DNA of 64,000 nt from Bacteroidales bacterium (GTDB lineage Bacteria; Bacteroidota; Bacteroidia; Bacteroidales; UBA932): contig JAFSXX010000034.1 in NCBI GenBank assembly GCA_017443845.1, forward strand, positions 1 through 64,000, written 5' to 3'. This document shows positions 49,301 to 58,568 of this stretch, piece after piece. Made by a program: the position numbers and the translations under genes. The first letter of the stretch is position 1. Each line of letters begins with the position of its first letter. The notes beneath the pieces are model-generated. The model had not been told where the DNA came from. It saw nothing but the letters and a program-made list of their open reading frames with translations, and did no database searches.

Positions 49301-50398
49301 TTAGTCGTTGATAACAATGTCGTCAATCGAATTGACGGTGAACTGGATATTGCCCTGATAGAGCGTCAGGATACCCGTGACGTCTATCGTGGATTTGCCC
49401 GAAAGCACCGATTCCGGAATCTCGACATCGCTGAACTTGCAGTATCCGCTGGTGCGGATCTGGATCTCTTTGGAACCCATCTTGAAATACTGGCTCACTG
49501 AGTAGGCTGCCTTCTCGAAGCCGGGATAACTTCCCTCGCCCTTGAAATCGCCCACGGTCTCGCCCGTGTAGGTGTTGCCGCTGCCTACGCGGAACGCATC
49601 CCAGCGGCCCGAGGTGAGGTATTCGGTCATCTTGGCCTTCGACATCGCCCAGGTGGTGATGCCCGCGGTGGGATCCGAAGCTACGTTGGAAGGGGAGAGA
49701 AACACCCTGTTCTGGGGCGACTTCTTGTCCCAGTTGGAGTTGATGTAGAGAAGCACGAATGCCTCGTTCGCATATTTGAGTCCCTTGAGTGTCACGAGCT
49801 TTCCAATGTAGCGGTTGTTCTTCTGAGTGTCGTTCTTTCCCGGAAGCTGGCTTTCGGTGATGACCTCCGAAGCAACCTCCGTGCCAGTCTCACCCTTGAA
49901 TATGTGCTGGTCGATCAGCAGGGGGTTCTCGAGATAGGAGGTCTCGTATTCGCCCGAAGGGTCGGTGAAGCCCAGCTGCACCATTCCGTTGCCGCCGTAG
50001 CTGGCCGACGAACTGAAACCGTACATTCCGAGGGTCAGTCCCTTGCACTTCACGTAGAGGGTCTGTCCGGGCAGATAGTCGTTGTAGAGTCCGTTGCGGC
50101 CGAACTTGAGCTCGATGCCGCCGGTCTCGTCCTGGATATAGAGGCTCTTGTAGAAGTTGCCGGGCTTGTCGGTGGTGGATACCTTTCCGGCGATGATTAT
50201 GTTCTTGTCGATGTCCCAGGGCTTGCCGTTGTACATCGCGGCGAGCTCGGCGATGGTGGTGTTCGCGCTCATCTGCGCGGGCTGCGCCTTGTCGGGCTCT
50301 TTGTATTTGCCTGTGAAAACGGGCTGGAACTCCTCCTTGAGGGAGGTGCAGGATGCCAGAAGCAGCAGCGCCGCAGATATGATGAATAACTTTTTCAT
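49301..50398 (-). CDS. DUF5689 OB-fold-like surface lipoprotein
   Basis: The 365-residue protein begins with a lipoprotein signal (LLLLASC) and then a DUF5689-type domain: MSANTTIAELAAMYNGKPWDID, IIIAGKVSTTDKPGNFYKSLYIQDETGGIELKFGRN (reads as OB-fold strands), LPGQTLYVKCKGL. The C-terminal third again looks OB-like (STIDVTGILTLYQGNIQFTVNSIDDI). OB folds bind single-stranded nucleic acid or oligosaccharides. It lies 4 nt after the TonB-dependent receptor and may serve as its substrate-binding partner, in the place a SusD protein would take. That role is inferred. Confidence 0.78.
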   Translation of the reverse strand: MKKLFIISAALLLLASCTSLKEEFQPVFTGKYKEPDKAQPAQMSANTTIAELAAMYNGKPWDIDKNIIIAGKVSTTDKPGNFYKSLYIQDETGGIELKFGRNGLYNDYLPGQTLYVKCKGLTLGMYGFSSSASYGGNGMVQLGFTDPSGEYETSYLENPLLIDQHIFKGETGTEVASEVITESQLPGKNDTQKNNRYIGKLVTLKGLKYANEAFVLLYINSNWDKKSPQNRVFLSPSNVASDPTAGITTWAMSKAKMTEYLTSGRWDAFRVGSGNTYTGETVGDFKGEGSYPGFEKAAYSVSQYFKMGSKEIQIRTSGYCKFSDVEIPESVLSGKSTIDVTGILTLYQGNIQFTVNSIDDIVIND

Positions 50399-50402
50399 GG
50401 CC

Positions 50403-53345
50403 TTAGAATCTGAAATAGAGGTTCAACATATAATTGGCTCCGCACATATAGAAATACTTGGAGTCGAATCTGTAGTAGCGGTTGTGGGCCGCGCTGTTGA
50501 TGAGTCGGGTCTGCTCGTAGCCGCCGGTCTTGACGTTGCGGTTGTTGAGCATGTTCTTGATCTCGCACGAGAATCCGAAGTTGTACTTGCGGTTGATGTA
50601 CCAGCTTTTGCCGATGCTGGCATTGAGCAGGAATGCGGGTGCGAACTTCTCCTGCGCCGTCATATAGTCTATCTCGGCCGGGGTGACGACGTGGTCGGGG
50701 CCGGCGACTGCGATGGTGGTGCGGTAGAGCGGGTTCATATCGAGGTGGGAACCGGCGAAGTACTGGCCGTTGAGCTCGAAGAACCAGTAGGACTGGAGCC
50801 TGTAGTTGAAGGCGATCTCGGCTGCGAGCTGGGGGGTGCTGGGCACATAGTGCTTCTGCTCCTTCTCGATGATATATTCGCCGTCGGCGTTCTGGTCGAG
50901 TACCGTGGTGCCGTCGGGAAGTTTGGCCTTCTTATAGACGGGGCTGCTCTTCCAGTATTCGACCGGCTCGTTGCTTACCAGGACGTCGGTGCTGTTGTCC
51001 ATCGTCTGGGTCATTATCGGGTTGGAGGTGTAGATGTATTCGCCCAGGCTGAGGACTCCGGAAATGGTGAGTCCCTTGAGGAAGAAGGGGGCCCTGGCGC
51101 CTATCTCGATGCCGGCGTGCCTCTGGTCGATGCCCCACATCGCGAAGTTCGTGAAGGAGTGGTAGGTATCGTCGTAGAAGCTCATCACGTCGGTCTGGTC
51201 CATTATCTTGGTCCAGAATGCCGTTACGCGGGCGCTGTAACCGCCGTTGTTGTACTGGTAGTTGACGTCGGCGGAGAAGGTCTTGGTGGTGGTGAGGTTG
51301 GGCACCACGGTGTTGCGCGTACGGGGCGAGACGAATGCCTGGTTGAAGGTCGGGGCGTCATTCAGGAATCCGGCGTTGGCCGAGACCCTGTGCCCGCCGT
51401 CGAAGCGGTAGGCCGCTCCGGCCTTGGCGTTCCATACGAAGAATCCGAATACGTCCGACTTGCCCTTGGATGAGATAACGTTGCCGTCGGCGTCATAGTT
51501 GGTGAGGCGCTGTCCGCCCCAGAATATCTCGTTGCCGTTGTCGTCCAGTCCCGCGAAGAGACCCTTGCGGAGAAGTCCCTCCCTCCAGAAGCTGTTGTAT
51601 CCGGCTTCGAATCCCGCATTGGCGGTAAGGCGTCCGAAGGAGAATTCGCCGCTTGCCCAGATGCGGGCGTCGCGGACATTGGCGTAGTAGTCGTAGCCGT
51701 ATTTGCCGCCCTTCTCGATCTTCTGGGCCTCGCCGTGAGCCATGTAATAGTCGAGGTCGTTCTGGGTGAGGGCCTCGTTGGCACCGAAGTCACGCTCCGC
51801 GAACTGGTCGATGTTCAGGTAGTACTGTCCGCCGAGGAGGTCGTTGATGACCTTGTAATTCTCGGTCTTGTTCCAGCGGAAGGTGGCGCCGCCATTGAGG
51901 GTGAAATGGTCGCTGGCGCGCCATTTCAAGTTCGCTGCCAGATGGATGTCGTTCTGGTCCACGTGGCGCTCCTCGAGGGCGTACTTGCTGCGGCCGTCGG
52001 GACTGTTGTAGTTGACGTTGTAGAGGCGGTCCCAGTTGAGATGCTGGTAATTCGCGAAGTCGCGGTTGTGCTGCGTCCACATCTCGCGGGCCCACTCGTA
52101 CTTCTCGTCGTTGCTGCGGTTGTAGTCCTCTTCCTCCATATAGGCGTAGCTCGGGAGGTTGCGGTAGTAGTCGGGGCGGGGATCGGCAGCGTCATACCAG
52201 TCGAGGGCGGTGTATCCGTTCTTTCCGGTCCTCCAGAGGAGGGTGGCGTTGGCCTCGAGGTCCGTCGTGGGGGTGTAGGAGTAGCGCAGCACGGTGACGG
52301 GCTCGAAGGTCTTGCGGACGCGGGAGTTGCGCACCTTGCCGTTCTGGTATCCCCAGTTGGAGTTGTACATATTGTCGCCCATCAGGTCGTAAACCTCCTG
52401 GGTGGAGGCGTTCTGCGCTCCGCGCTGCCCGGGGGTGGCGAAGGTGAAGAGGGTGACCCTGTGGATGTCGTCGAAGTTCTTCTCGATGCCGGCATAATAG
52501 GCGAACGAACGGTAGTAGATACCCTTGATCCAGTCGTTGCCTCCCACGCGTGCCGATACGTTGACGGCGTAGGAGATGCCGTTGTCCAGCTCACCGGAAG
52601 CGTAGGTTCCCATCAGGCGGAGGCGGTACATCGCGCTGTTGGTGAGGGCGCTGAAACGCCATCCCTTGCGTACCGAAGAGGGATTGGCCATAATGTTGGT
52701 GACGCCGTTGTAGCGGCCGAGACCCTCGGTGTAGGGCTCCAGGCCCATGGTGGTCTCCTTGGCGCGCATCGCCTCGTTCAGGCCCGACCAGAGGGAGTAG
52801 GGGGAGTATCCGGTGATGGCGTCGTTGAGCCTGATACCGCTCAGATAGACATCCTGGGTCTCGCTGTTGTAACCGCGGTTCTTGAAGCGGATGGCGCTGA
52901 AGCCGTATCCTGCGATGTTTGTATAGACATCGTTCGAGCCGTAGAGGATGGTCGGTGTGTCGGTGTATCCCGAGTCGTCCATATCGAATTCGGTGAAGCT
53001 CGAATCGTCCACTTCGGCTATTTTCTGGCTTGCCGTCATCGTGACGAACATCATGTCCTTGACGAAGCCCTTGTCCACGGTGACGCTGACGATGAGGTCG
53101 TTGTATCCGTCGGCGGTCACAAGCATATCGTACATTCCGTCTGCGAGGCGGTCGATGAGGAACCGTCCGTCATTGGCGCTGGCGCAGCGGGCCACCTCCT
53201 CGCCTTTCTGGGAGAGGACGATCTTCGCGTCGCCTATCGGGGCGCGGCCCTGGCGGTCCACCACGGAGCCTTTGACGCCTCCGCTCTGGGCCAGGGCAGT
53301 GATGGCTATCAGGACAGCGGAAAGTGTTGTCAGTAGTTTTTTCAT
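50403..53345 (-). CDS. TonB-dependent receptor of the nuclease operon
   Basis: The 980-residue protein has a signal peptide (MKKLLTTLSAVLIAITALAQ), a carboxypeptidase-regulatory-like domain (GGVKGSVVDRQGRAPIGDAKIVL, residues ~22-105), a plug domain (NDVYTNIAGYGFSAIRFKNRG) and a large barrel ending MLNLYFRF, the aromatic terminus of outer-membrane barrels. It is the likely import pore of the operon, powered by TonB. No SusD gene follows; a DUF5689 lipoprotein takes that place. The nature of the cargo is not shown by the sequence. It follows the phosphatase-family nuclease gene by 12 nt. Confidence 0.9.
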   Translation of the reverse strand: MKKLLTTLSAVLIAITALAQSGGVKGSVVDRQGRAPIGDAKIVLSQKGEEVARCASANDGRFLIDRLADGMYDMLVTADGYNDLIVSVTVDKGFVKDMMFVTMTASQKIAEVDDSSFTEFDMDDSGYTDTPTILYGSNDVYTNIAGYGFSAIRFKNRGYNSETQDVYLSGIRLNDAITGYSPYSLWSGLNEAMRAKETTMGLEPYTEGLGRYNGVTNIMANPSSVRKGWRFSALTNSAMYRLRLMGTYASGELDNGISYAVNVSARVGGNDWIKGIYYRSFAYYAGIEKNFDDIHRVTLFTFATPGQRGAQNASTQEVYDLMGDNMYNSNWGYQNGKVRNSRVRKTFEPVTVLRYSYTPTTDLEANATLLWRTGKNGYTALDWYDAADPRPDYYRNLPSYAYMEEEDYNRSNDEKYEWAREMWTQHNRDFANYQHLNWDRLYNVNYNSPDGRSKYALEERHVDQNDIHLAANLKWRASDHFTLNGGATFRWNKTENYKVINDLLGGQYYLNIDQFAERDFGANEALTQNDLDYYMAHGEAQKIEKGGKYGYDYYANVRDARIWASGEFSFGRLTANAGFEAGYNSFWREGLLRKGLFAGLDDNGNEIFWGGQRLTNYDADGNVISSKGKSDVFGFFVWNAKAGAAYRFDGGHRVSANAGFLNDAPTFNQAFVSPRTRNTVVPNLTTTKTFSADVNYQYNNGGYSARVTAFWTKIMDQTDVMSFYDDTYHSFTNFAMWGIDQRHAGIEIGARAPFFLKGLTISGVLSLGEYIYTSNPIMTQTMDNSTDVLVSNEPVEYWKSSPVYKKAKLPDGTTVLDQNADGEYIIEKEQKHYVPSTPQLAAEIAFNYRLQSYWFFELNGQYFAGSHLDMNPLYRTTIAVAGPDHVVTPAEIDYMTAQEKFAPAFLLNASIGKSWYINRKYNFGFSCEIKNMLNNRNVKTGGYEQTRLINSAAHNRYYRFDSKYFYMCGANYMLNLYFRF

Positions 53346-53357
53346 CTGGTTATGTTA

Positions 53358-54437
53358 TTATTTTCTGATTACGATGTAAGTGGGGAAGTGGTCGGAGAAG
53401 CCGTTGATGAAGGCTCCGTTGGAGAACGTGCGGAACGGATAGCCCTTGTACTGGCCTTTCTGGGTCACCATGAACGGTTTCTTGAAGATGCGTCCGTAAT
53501 AGGTGTCCTTGACGATCTTGCGGATCTTCAGGCCCCCTTCGGGAGCGTTGAGCAGGTTGCTGTTGACCAGTATCTGGTCGTAGATGCACCAGACGCCCTG
53601 GTATCCGAGCGACCCGTATCCGTTCTTGATCATCGAGAGGAAGGGATTGAAGAAGTCCTCTTTTCCCACCTCTTCCGGGGTCTCCTTGCCGTGGAGATAG
53701 AGCGCCATGCTCTCGTCGAAAGGATCGTCGTTCATATCGCCCATCACGGCTATCTTGATGCCGGGATACTTCTCCATCATTCCGATGGCGTGGTTGTAGA
53801 TTATCTCGCCGCCGCGGGCGCGGAGATCCTGTCCCTTTCCGCCGACGCGGGAGGGGAGGTGCGCCACGTAGAATGCGAAGTGCTCGCCGTCGATGGTGCC
53901 GTGCACCATCAGGATGTCGCGGGTGCGGAAATAATCCTTGGCCTCCTCATCGAGGGTGAATTCGACCTTGGAGTCGGGGCCGAAGGTGTAGGGGATGGAT
54001 TCGCTCTCTATGTATTTGAACTGCTCGGGTTTGTAGAGCAGCGCCACATCCACTCCGCGGCGGTCGGGACCGTCATAATGGATTATCTGGTAGTTGGCGT
54101 CTGCGATCTCGGGCTGGCTCACCAGGTCCTCGAGCACCAGACGGTTCTCGATCTCGCTCACTCCCAGGATGGTGTGGTAGCGGCCGTTGTCCTTTGCCAT
54201 CTCCTTTATGACCTTGGCCATATTGTGGAGCTTCTTGCGGTATTTGACCTCTGTCCACTGGTTGGCTCCGTCGGGGAGGAACTCGTCGTCGTTCTTGGCC
54301 GGGTCGTCATATATGTCGAAAAGGTTCTCGAGGTTGTAGAAGCCTATGACATAGTTGCGGGTTCCGGATGCTTCCTGAGCCCTGGCGCCTGCGGCTACCA
54401 GAAGGGTCAGTGCTAACGTATATAGGAATCTTTTCAT
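53358..54437 (-). CDS. Exported endonuclease/exonuclease/phosphatase-family enzyme
   Basis: The 359-residue protein has a signal peptide (MKRFLYTLALTLLVAAGARAQ) and a complete EEP fold: VIGFYNLENLFD, the metal-binding Glu in ILGVSEIENRLV, the MVHGTIDGEHFAFYVAHLPSR segment with a catalytic His, GDMNDDP, and a terminal SDHFPTYIV pair. It resembles extracellular nucleases of the ExeM/DNase I type. It could also be a phosphodiesterase on lipids or phosphorylated sugars. The neighbouring DNA/RNA endonuclease favours nucleic acid. It is separated by 9 and 12 nt from its operon neighbours. Confidence 0.88.
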   Translation of the reverse strand: MKRFLYTLALTLLVAAGARAQEASGTRNYVIGFYNLENLFDIYDDPAKNDDEFLPDGANQWTEVKYRKKLHNMAKVIKEMAKDNGRYHTILGVSEIENRLVLEDLVSQPEIADANYQIIHYDGPDRRGVDVALLYKPEQFKYIESESIPYTFGPDSKVEFTLDEEAKDYFRTRDILMVHGTIDGEHFAFYVAHLPSRVGGKGQDLRARGGEIIYNHAIGMMEKYPGIKIAVMGDMNDDPFDESMALYLHGKETPEEVGKEDFFNPFLSMIKNGYGSLGYQGVWCIYDQILVNSNLLNAPEGGLKIRKIVKDTYYGRIFKKPFMVTQKGQYKGYPFRTFSNGAFINGFSDHFPTYIVIRK

Positions 54438-54446
54438 AGTCGAGTG

Positions 54447-55670
54447 TTATTTCCACCAGGAATCGCTGGTGGCCTCCACGACGGAGGCCTTGTCCTGGCC
54501 TATCCTTGAAGGAAGGTTTACGAAGAAGTCGATGCCCGTTTTGGCCTCGAGCTGGTCGATGGTCATCCGCTGGGCGAGGACGGCATAGCGGCCCGACTGG
54601 TATGCCTTGTGGTCGAACCAGAATGCGGCGGCTGTATAGCCTCCGGTGGAGCCGGTGATGCCGATGGTGCCGGCCTTGCTGAAGGCCAGCAGCGCCTTGA
54701 AATACCCCACGGGCACCTTGACGCGCTTGCCCTCGTTGTCGGTGACGCTTTCGGTGCTGCCTTCTACGACGCATCCCGTCACCACATACAGGGTGTCGGT
54801 CTGGTAGCTCCAATCGCGCACCATGCCTTCGAGCGAGGCCCACGCGTATGAGTTGAGCTCTCCGCGCTGCGGTGTCATATTGGTGCCGTAGAAGGTCTGT
54901 ATGTTCGATTCGTAGATGAGCCTGTCGGCCGAAGGGATCTGATGCCCGCGGTTGTACCATCCGCCCTCATAGTCGGCGTTGCTGTAGCCCCTGAAGAGCA
55001 CGGGCTGAAAGCGGTGCGGGATCTTGGGGTCGAGGCCCCATTCGTTGGTCCTGCTGCCGCTGCCGGCGAGCTTCTTGTTGAGAGGGTATGCCACCCAGTG
55101 CGCCACGAGGGCCGCGGTGTCCCAGTAGAACGAGAAGTTGCGCTGCTCTTTGCCCGCATAGTTCGTGCTGTGGGTGATGAAGAACAGCGCTTTGTCGTCG
55201 GTGGCGGGCAGTTCGAGCCAGCCGGGGACAGGGTCGGATTTGATCGAGGAGGGGAGGGGGACGGAACCCTGCATCCCGGCCTGGGTGAACTCGCGGGTCA
55301 CGCTCTTCCCGGCACTCGTGAGGACCAGGGTGAGGGTGCGCGCATCTGGGGAGTTGTTGGCCGCCCATCCAAATACCACGTCGTTCTTGTCGCCGAAGCC
55401 CCGGACTACCGTTATGGAGTCGGTCTCGAGATAGGCCCACTGCGTGACGTCGTACTGTTCGCCTCCGGCGAAGTTGATCTCGAGGCTCCACTCCTTCGAG
55501 GCCTTGACGCTGATGAACTGGTTGCTCTTGCTGCCGGCATCTACGTTGTCGATGCGCAGGCTGAGCTCCGGCTCGGCCTGAGTCTCTTTGGCGGGGTCGC
55601 ACGAAATAAGGGCCGCTGCGGCAGCCAGTGCCACCGCAGCAGTCCGGAGTGTATGGCGGATAATTTCCAC
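54447..55670 (-). CDS. DNA/RNA non-specific endonuclease, lipoprotein with BACON-like domain
   Basis: The 407-residue protein begins with a lipoprotein signal (AAALISC), then a BACON-like domain (to about residue 130; ISVKASKEWSLEIN, REFTQAG), then a NucA/NUC1-type nuclease. The catalytic signature is NRGHQIPSADR (N240, H243; the usual D-R-G-H has Asn here), followed by NIQTFYGTNMTPQRGELN with the metal-binding Asn. Members cut both strands of DNA and RNA without sequence preference. Being lipidated, it probably sits on the cell surface or outer membrane. It is the second gene of the operon, 2 nt after the OB-fold lipoprotein gene. Confidence 0.9.
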   Translation of the reverse strand: MEIIRHTLRTAAVALAAAAALISCDPAKETQAEPELSLRIDNVDAGSKSNQFISVKASKEWSLEINFAGGEQYDVTQWAYLETDSITVVRGFGDKNDVVFGWAANNSPDARTLTLVLTSAGKSVTREFTQAGMQGSVPLPSSIKSDPVPGWLELPATDDKALFFITHSTNYAGKEQRNFSFYWDTAALVAHWVAYPLNKKLAGSGSRTNEWGLDPKIPHRFQPVLFRGYSNADYEGGWYNRGHQIPSADRLIYESNIQTFYGTNMTPQRGELNSYAWASLEGMVRDWSYQTDTLYVVTGCVVEGSTESVTDNEGKRVKVPVGYFKALLAFSKAGTIGITGSTGGYTAAAFWFDHKAYQSGRYAVLAQRMTIDQLEAKTGIDFFVNLPSRIGQDKASVVEATSDSWWK

Positions 55671-55672
55671 TT

Positions 55673-57565
55673 TTATTCAGCGGTGACGCCGATAAAGAGC
55701 ATACGGCCGGCGGCAGTGATGGTCATCTGGGTATCGGCGGTGGTAGCGGGGAATTCGACTGTGTAGTAGTCGTTGTCGTCACTGAGAGTGAGGGTGTAAG
55801 GCGGGTTGCCGGAAGCCAGGTAACTCTTGATGCTGATCTCTTTGGTGGTGTCGCCGATTACGCAGGTGACTTTGTAAGGGGTTTTGCCGTCGCTCTGGTC
55901 CTTGCTGAATCCGGTGCAGTAGAAGTTGAGTTTGCTCTTGCCGGAGGGAACGTTGACGGTGAAGCTGCCTCCTGCACTCGAGGTTCCGAGCTTTACGAGG
56001 TTTTCGACCGAGGTGCCGTTGATGGTACCGGTCTGCTTGTTGTTGCCGGAGGTGCTGCCGTCGTATGCCTTTTCGCCGAGGGCCCAGGTAACATTGGGGA
56101 CCACGGGGTGCTTGAGGCTGTTGTCAACCTGGTTGCCGCTGAGTTCGACCTTGGTAACGATGACGTTGAAGTAGATGTTGCCGGAGATTCCGACGAAGTA
56201 ACCGGTCACGTCGATGGTCTTGCCGTTGAAGCTGTCGTAGTTCTCGGCAGCGTAGGAAATCGATCCCTTGCGGGTTGCGCCGGGAACGTCGATGTTGTAG
56301 TAATTGCCCGACTTGACGAGCTGGCCGGTGAACTTGACGAAACCGAATCCGGTGTCATATTTGTCGAACGCCGCTGCATCCAGCACGGTGGGGGTGGGGT
56401 AGGTCGCGGTGCCGGAGGATACTACGGTAGTCGAGGGATTGGAGAGCTGGGGAAGGCCGTTGTATGTAGCCTCTTCGCCCTCTACCTTCACATTGTCGCC
56501 CACCTTGACGCCGGGAGCCGCATCGGCGAAGACATACTTGACGCCGTTGGAGGTGCTGACGATGAACGCCTTTGCGGAGACAGCCATCACGGTGCCCTCG
56601 ATGGTGACCTTGGATACCTGGGCAGCCTCGTAGCTGACGATGGTGGCGTTGGTTATCTCGACCTTGGTGCCGTTGTAGAGATAATATTTTCCGTAGAGGG
56701 TGACCTTGCCGCCGTTGGCGAGCTTGTCGGCATATTCAGCCTTGCTCTTTGCCGAGAGCGAATAGATGTTGATGCTTCCTGTAGCGTCCACGAGGTCGAA
56801 GCTCGAATACTGTGAGTTGAAGTTCGAAACGGTTCCGCTCAGGCGGTAGTTTGTAGCGGCATCTGCCTTGTCGATGAACTCCTTGACGGTAAGCAGCTGC
56901 AGCGAAGCGGGGTCGATGGGGGCGGGAGCGGTGTAGGAGAGGATCTCGCCGTTTGCCATCTGATGGGTCTGCTTCTGCTCGTAGAACTGGTATGTTCCCT
57001 TGACCTCCACGGTTCCGTCCTCTTCGAGTTTATCCACGTAATCCTTGAAATTCTTGGGGAACGCGATGGCCACGGTACCGGTCGCATCGGTCAGGTCGAA
57101 GCCGTAGTACGAGGAGTTGGCGATGTTGCTGATCTTGCCTGAGAGGACATATTCGTTCTGGGTGTCGCCCTTCGCGATGAATTCTGCGACGGTAAGTTTG
57201 CCGTCGTCCTCTCCGTCGGGGCCGGCCTGCGAGATGGAAAGGGTCTCGCTGACGATTCCGCCGGAGAATTCGATCTCGCCGTAACGGTTGTAGCCGTCGT
57301 TCTTGGCCACTTTGATCCTTACCTCGATGTCCTTTCTGGAGGGCTCTCCGCTTTCAGGAGTTACAACTACCCACTCGGGAACATCTTTGGCCTTCCACTG
57401 GCGGGTGGTGCTTAGGATGATGGTCTGCTCACCGCCGTTGGCGTCGAAAGTGAGCTCGTGTTTGTCGATTTTGATTTGCGCATCGCCCCAGTCTGGCTCA
57501 CCGCAGGCGGTGAGGAGGGCGGCCGCGAAGGCCAGTGCGCAGATTGCGAAATGCTTGATTTTCAT
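55673..57565 (-). CDS. BACON plus multi-OB-fold lipoprotein, first gene of the nuclease operon
   Basis: The 630-residue protein starts MKIKHFAICALAFAAALLTAC, a lipoprotein signal. A BACON domain (KIDKHELTFDANGGEQTI, residues ~30-125) leads into at least three repeated OB-like units. Two share the KLTVAEFIAKGD / LLTVKEFIDKAD opening, followed by YVLSGKISNIANSSY-type strands and GTVEVKGTYQFY. Another runs VTIEGTVMAVSAKAFIVS onwards. The last ~130 residues form another beta-sandwich. Similar OB units precede the YhcR-type extracellular nuclease of Bacillus. The start was set at 57565, where the signal peptide begins. A weak -7 box (TATATTTA, 57578-57585) lies 12 nt upstream. It may bind single-stranded nucleic acid for the nucleases. 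Confidence 0.75.
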   Translation of the reverse strand: MKIKHFAICALAFAAALLTACGEPDWGDAQIKIDKHELTFDANGGEQTIILSTTRQWKAKDVPEWVVVTPESGEPSRKDIEVRIKVAKNDGYNRYGEIEFSGGIVSETLSISQAGPDGEDDGKLTVAEFIAKGDTQNEYVLSGKISNIANSSYYGFDLTDATGTVAIAFPKNFKDYVDKLEEDGTVEVKGTYQFYEQKQTHQMANGEILSYTAPAPIDPASLQLLTVKEFIDKADAATNYRLSGTVSNFNSQYSSFDLVDATGSINIYSLSAKSKAEYADKLANGGKVTLYGKYYLYNGTKVEITNATIVSYEAAQVSKVTIEGTVMAVSAKAFIVSTSNGVKYVFADAAPGVKVGDNVKVEGEEATYNGLPQLSNPSTTVVSSGTATYPTPTVLDAAAFDKYDTGFGFVKFTGQLVKSGNYYNIDVPGATRKGSISYAAENYDSFNGKTIDVTGYFVGISGNIYFNVIVTKVELSGNQVDNSLKHPVVPNVTWALGEKAYDGSTSGNNKQTGTINGTSVENLVKLGTSSAGGSFTVNVPSGKSKLNFYCTGFSKDQSDGKTPYKVTCVIGDTTKEISIKSYLASGNPPYTLTLSDDNDYYTVEFPATTADTQMTITAAGRMLFIGVTAE

Positions 57566-57825
57566 TGCTTCTGTATTTAAATATAACTTATTGTTCCTTT
57601 GCCGTAAGTGTTGTCCGGGCGCTGTGCACAGCCATAATCGTACGCGCACGCGCCCATACATATTCGTGTAAAGATACACATTTTTCCCGACTCTGCCCAA
57701 AGAGCCTTGCCCGAGGGCCTATAGTTACCAACAAACTATTAACTCTTGCCCCCGGCCGGAGGCAGCCCCTGCGGCAGGACGGCGTGAATATTGATAGAAA
57801 AAATGCTGAGAAAATGACTTTTACA

Positions 57826-58239
57826 ATGAAACGCTTTAGTTTTATTCTCTCGCTGATGGCGCTCCTGATGCTTTCCGGAGCGGTTTCCTACGCGCAGGAT
57901 CTTCGCGACGCCTCATATCGGACCTTGGGCTACATCAAGTCGGACGGGACGGTCCAGGATGCATCGTACCGCACCGTCGGACATATCAGAAGCGACGGCA
58001 CCATCCAGGACGCATCCTACCGTACAATCGGGTATATCAGAAGCGACGGCACTGTCCAGGACGCCTCGTACCGTACGGTCGGCTATGTGAAAAGCGACGG
58101 CACCGTCCAGGACTCCTCCTACCGCACTATCGGACACGTCAAGTCGGACGGCACGGTACAGGACGCATCCTACCGCACTATCGGCCATGCCTCCGGGGTA
58201 TCGCCCCGCAGCGCTGCCTGGTACTTCTTTTTCAGATAG
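57826..58239 (+). CDS. Exported 17-residue-repeat protein (beta-flower-like)
   Basis: The 137-residue protein has a signal peptide (LMALLMLSGAVSYAQ) followed by five full copies and one partial copy of DASYRTVGHIRSDGTIQ, each 17 residues, encoded by 51-bp repeats that differ mainly at third codon positions. The period, the Asp-Gly turns and the small size resemble the five-fold beta-flower proteins known from Bacteroidota structural genomics. It ends in an aromatic tail (AAWYFFFR). Function is unknown. It is divergent from the nuclease operon with 260 nt between. The DNA repeats are coding and not a CRISPR array. Confidence 0.75.
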   Translation: MKRFSFILSLMALLMLSGAVSYAQDLRDASYRTLGYIKSDGTVQDASYRTVGHIRSDGTIQDASYRTIGYIRSDGTVQDASYRTVGYVKSDGTVQDSSYRTIGHVKSDGTVQDASYRTIGHASGVSPRSAAWYFFFR

Positions 58240-58275
58240 TTATCCGGGAAATCATCTGCACGGGTCGCTGTGGCC

Positions 58276-58551
58276 TCAGTCGCATCCGTCGCTGTGCAGC
58301 GGGTGGTAGTCGTAATCCACCTTGTAGCGTATCTCTCCCTTCCGGTTGACGGATCTGATGATGCCGTCGACATGCACGACACCAGCTTCCTTGGCCCGGA
58401 AAATCTCCGGGAAATGCTCCTTCAGAATGGCATCCACGACCGCCTCTTCGGTAATCTCCGACGACTCCGCCGCCCTCCATCCGGCAGAACAGGAGGGGAG
58501 TGTGGCCGTTGCCACGATCAATGCCATCGCGGCTGCAATCGCTTTGTTCAT
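58276..58551 (-). CDS. Small lipoprotein, function unknown
   Basis: The 91-residue product begins MNKAIAAAMALIVATATLPSC, a lipoprotein signal. The mature part is acidic and ends in a His/Asp-rich tail (YDYHPLHSDGC). The ATG at 58551 was chosen because it exposes the signal; the open frame upstream of it lacks coding character. A -7 box (TATATTTG, 58569-58576) lies 17 nt upstream. It converges on the beta-flower gene. I recognise no family. Confidence 0.62.
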   Translation of the reverse strand: MNKAIAAAMALIVATATLPSCSAGWRAAESSEITEEAVVDAILKEHFPEIFRAKEAGVVHVDGIIRSVNRKGEIRYKVDYDYHPLHSDGCD

Positions 58552-58568
58552 AAGCAGAAGACTTTCCA

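Noticed and set aside
57908..58190. Possible CRISPR-like array of 51-bp units
   Set aside because: The units are contiguous, in frame, without spacers and encode a 17-residue repeat with a signal peptide in front.
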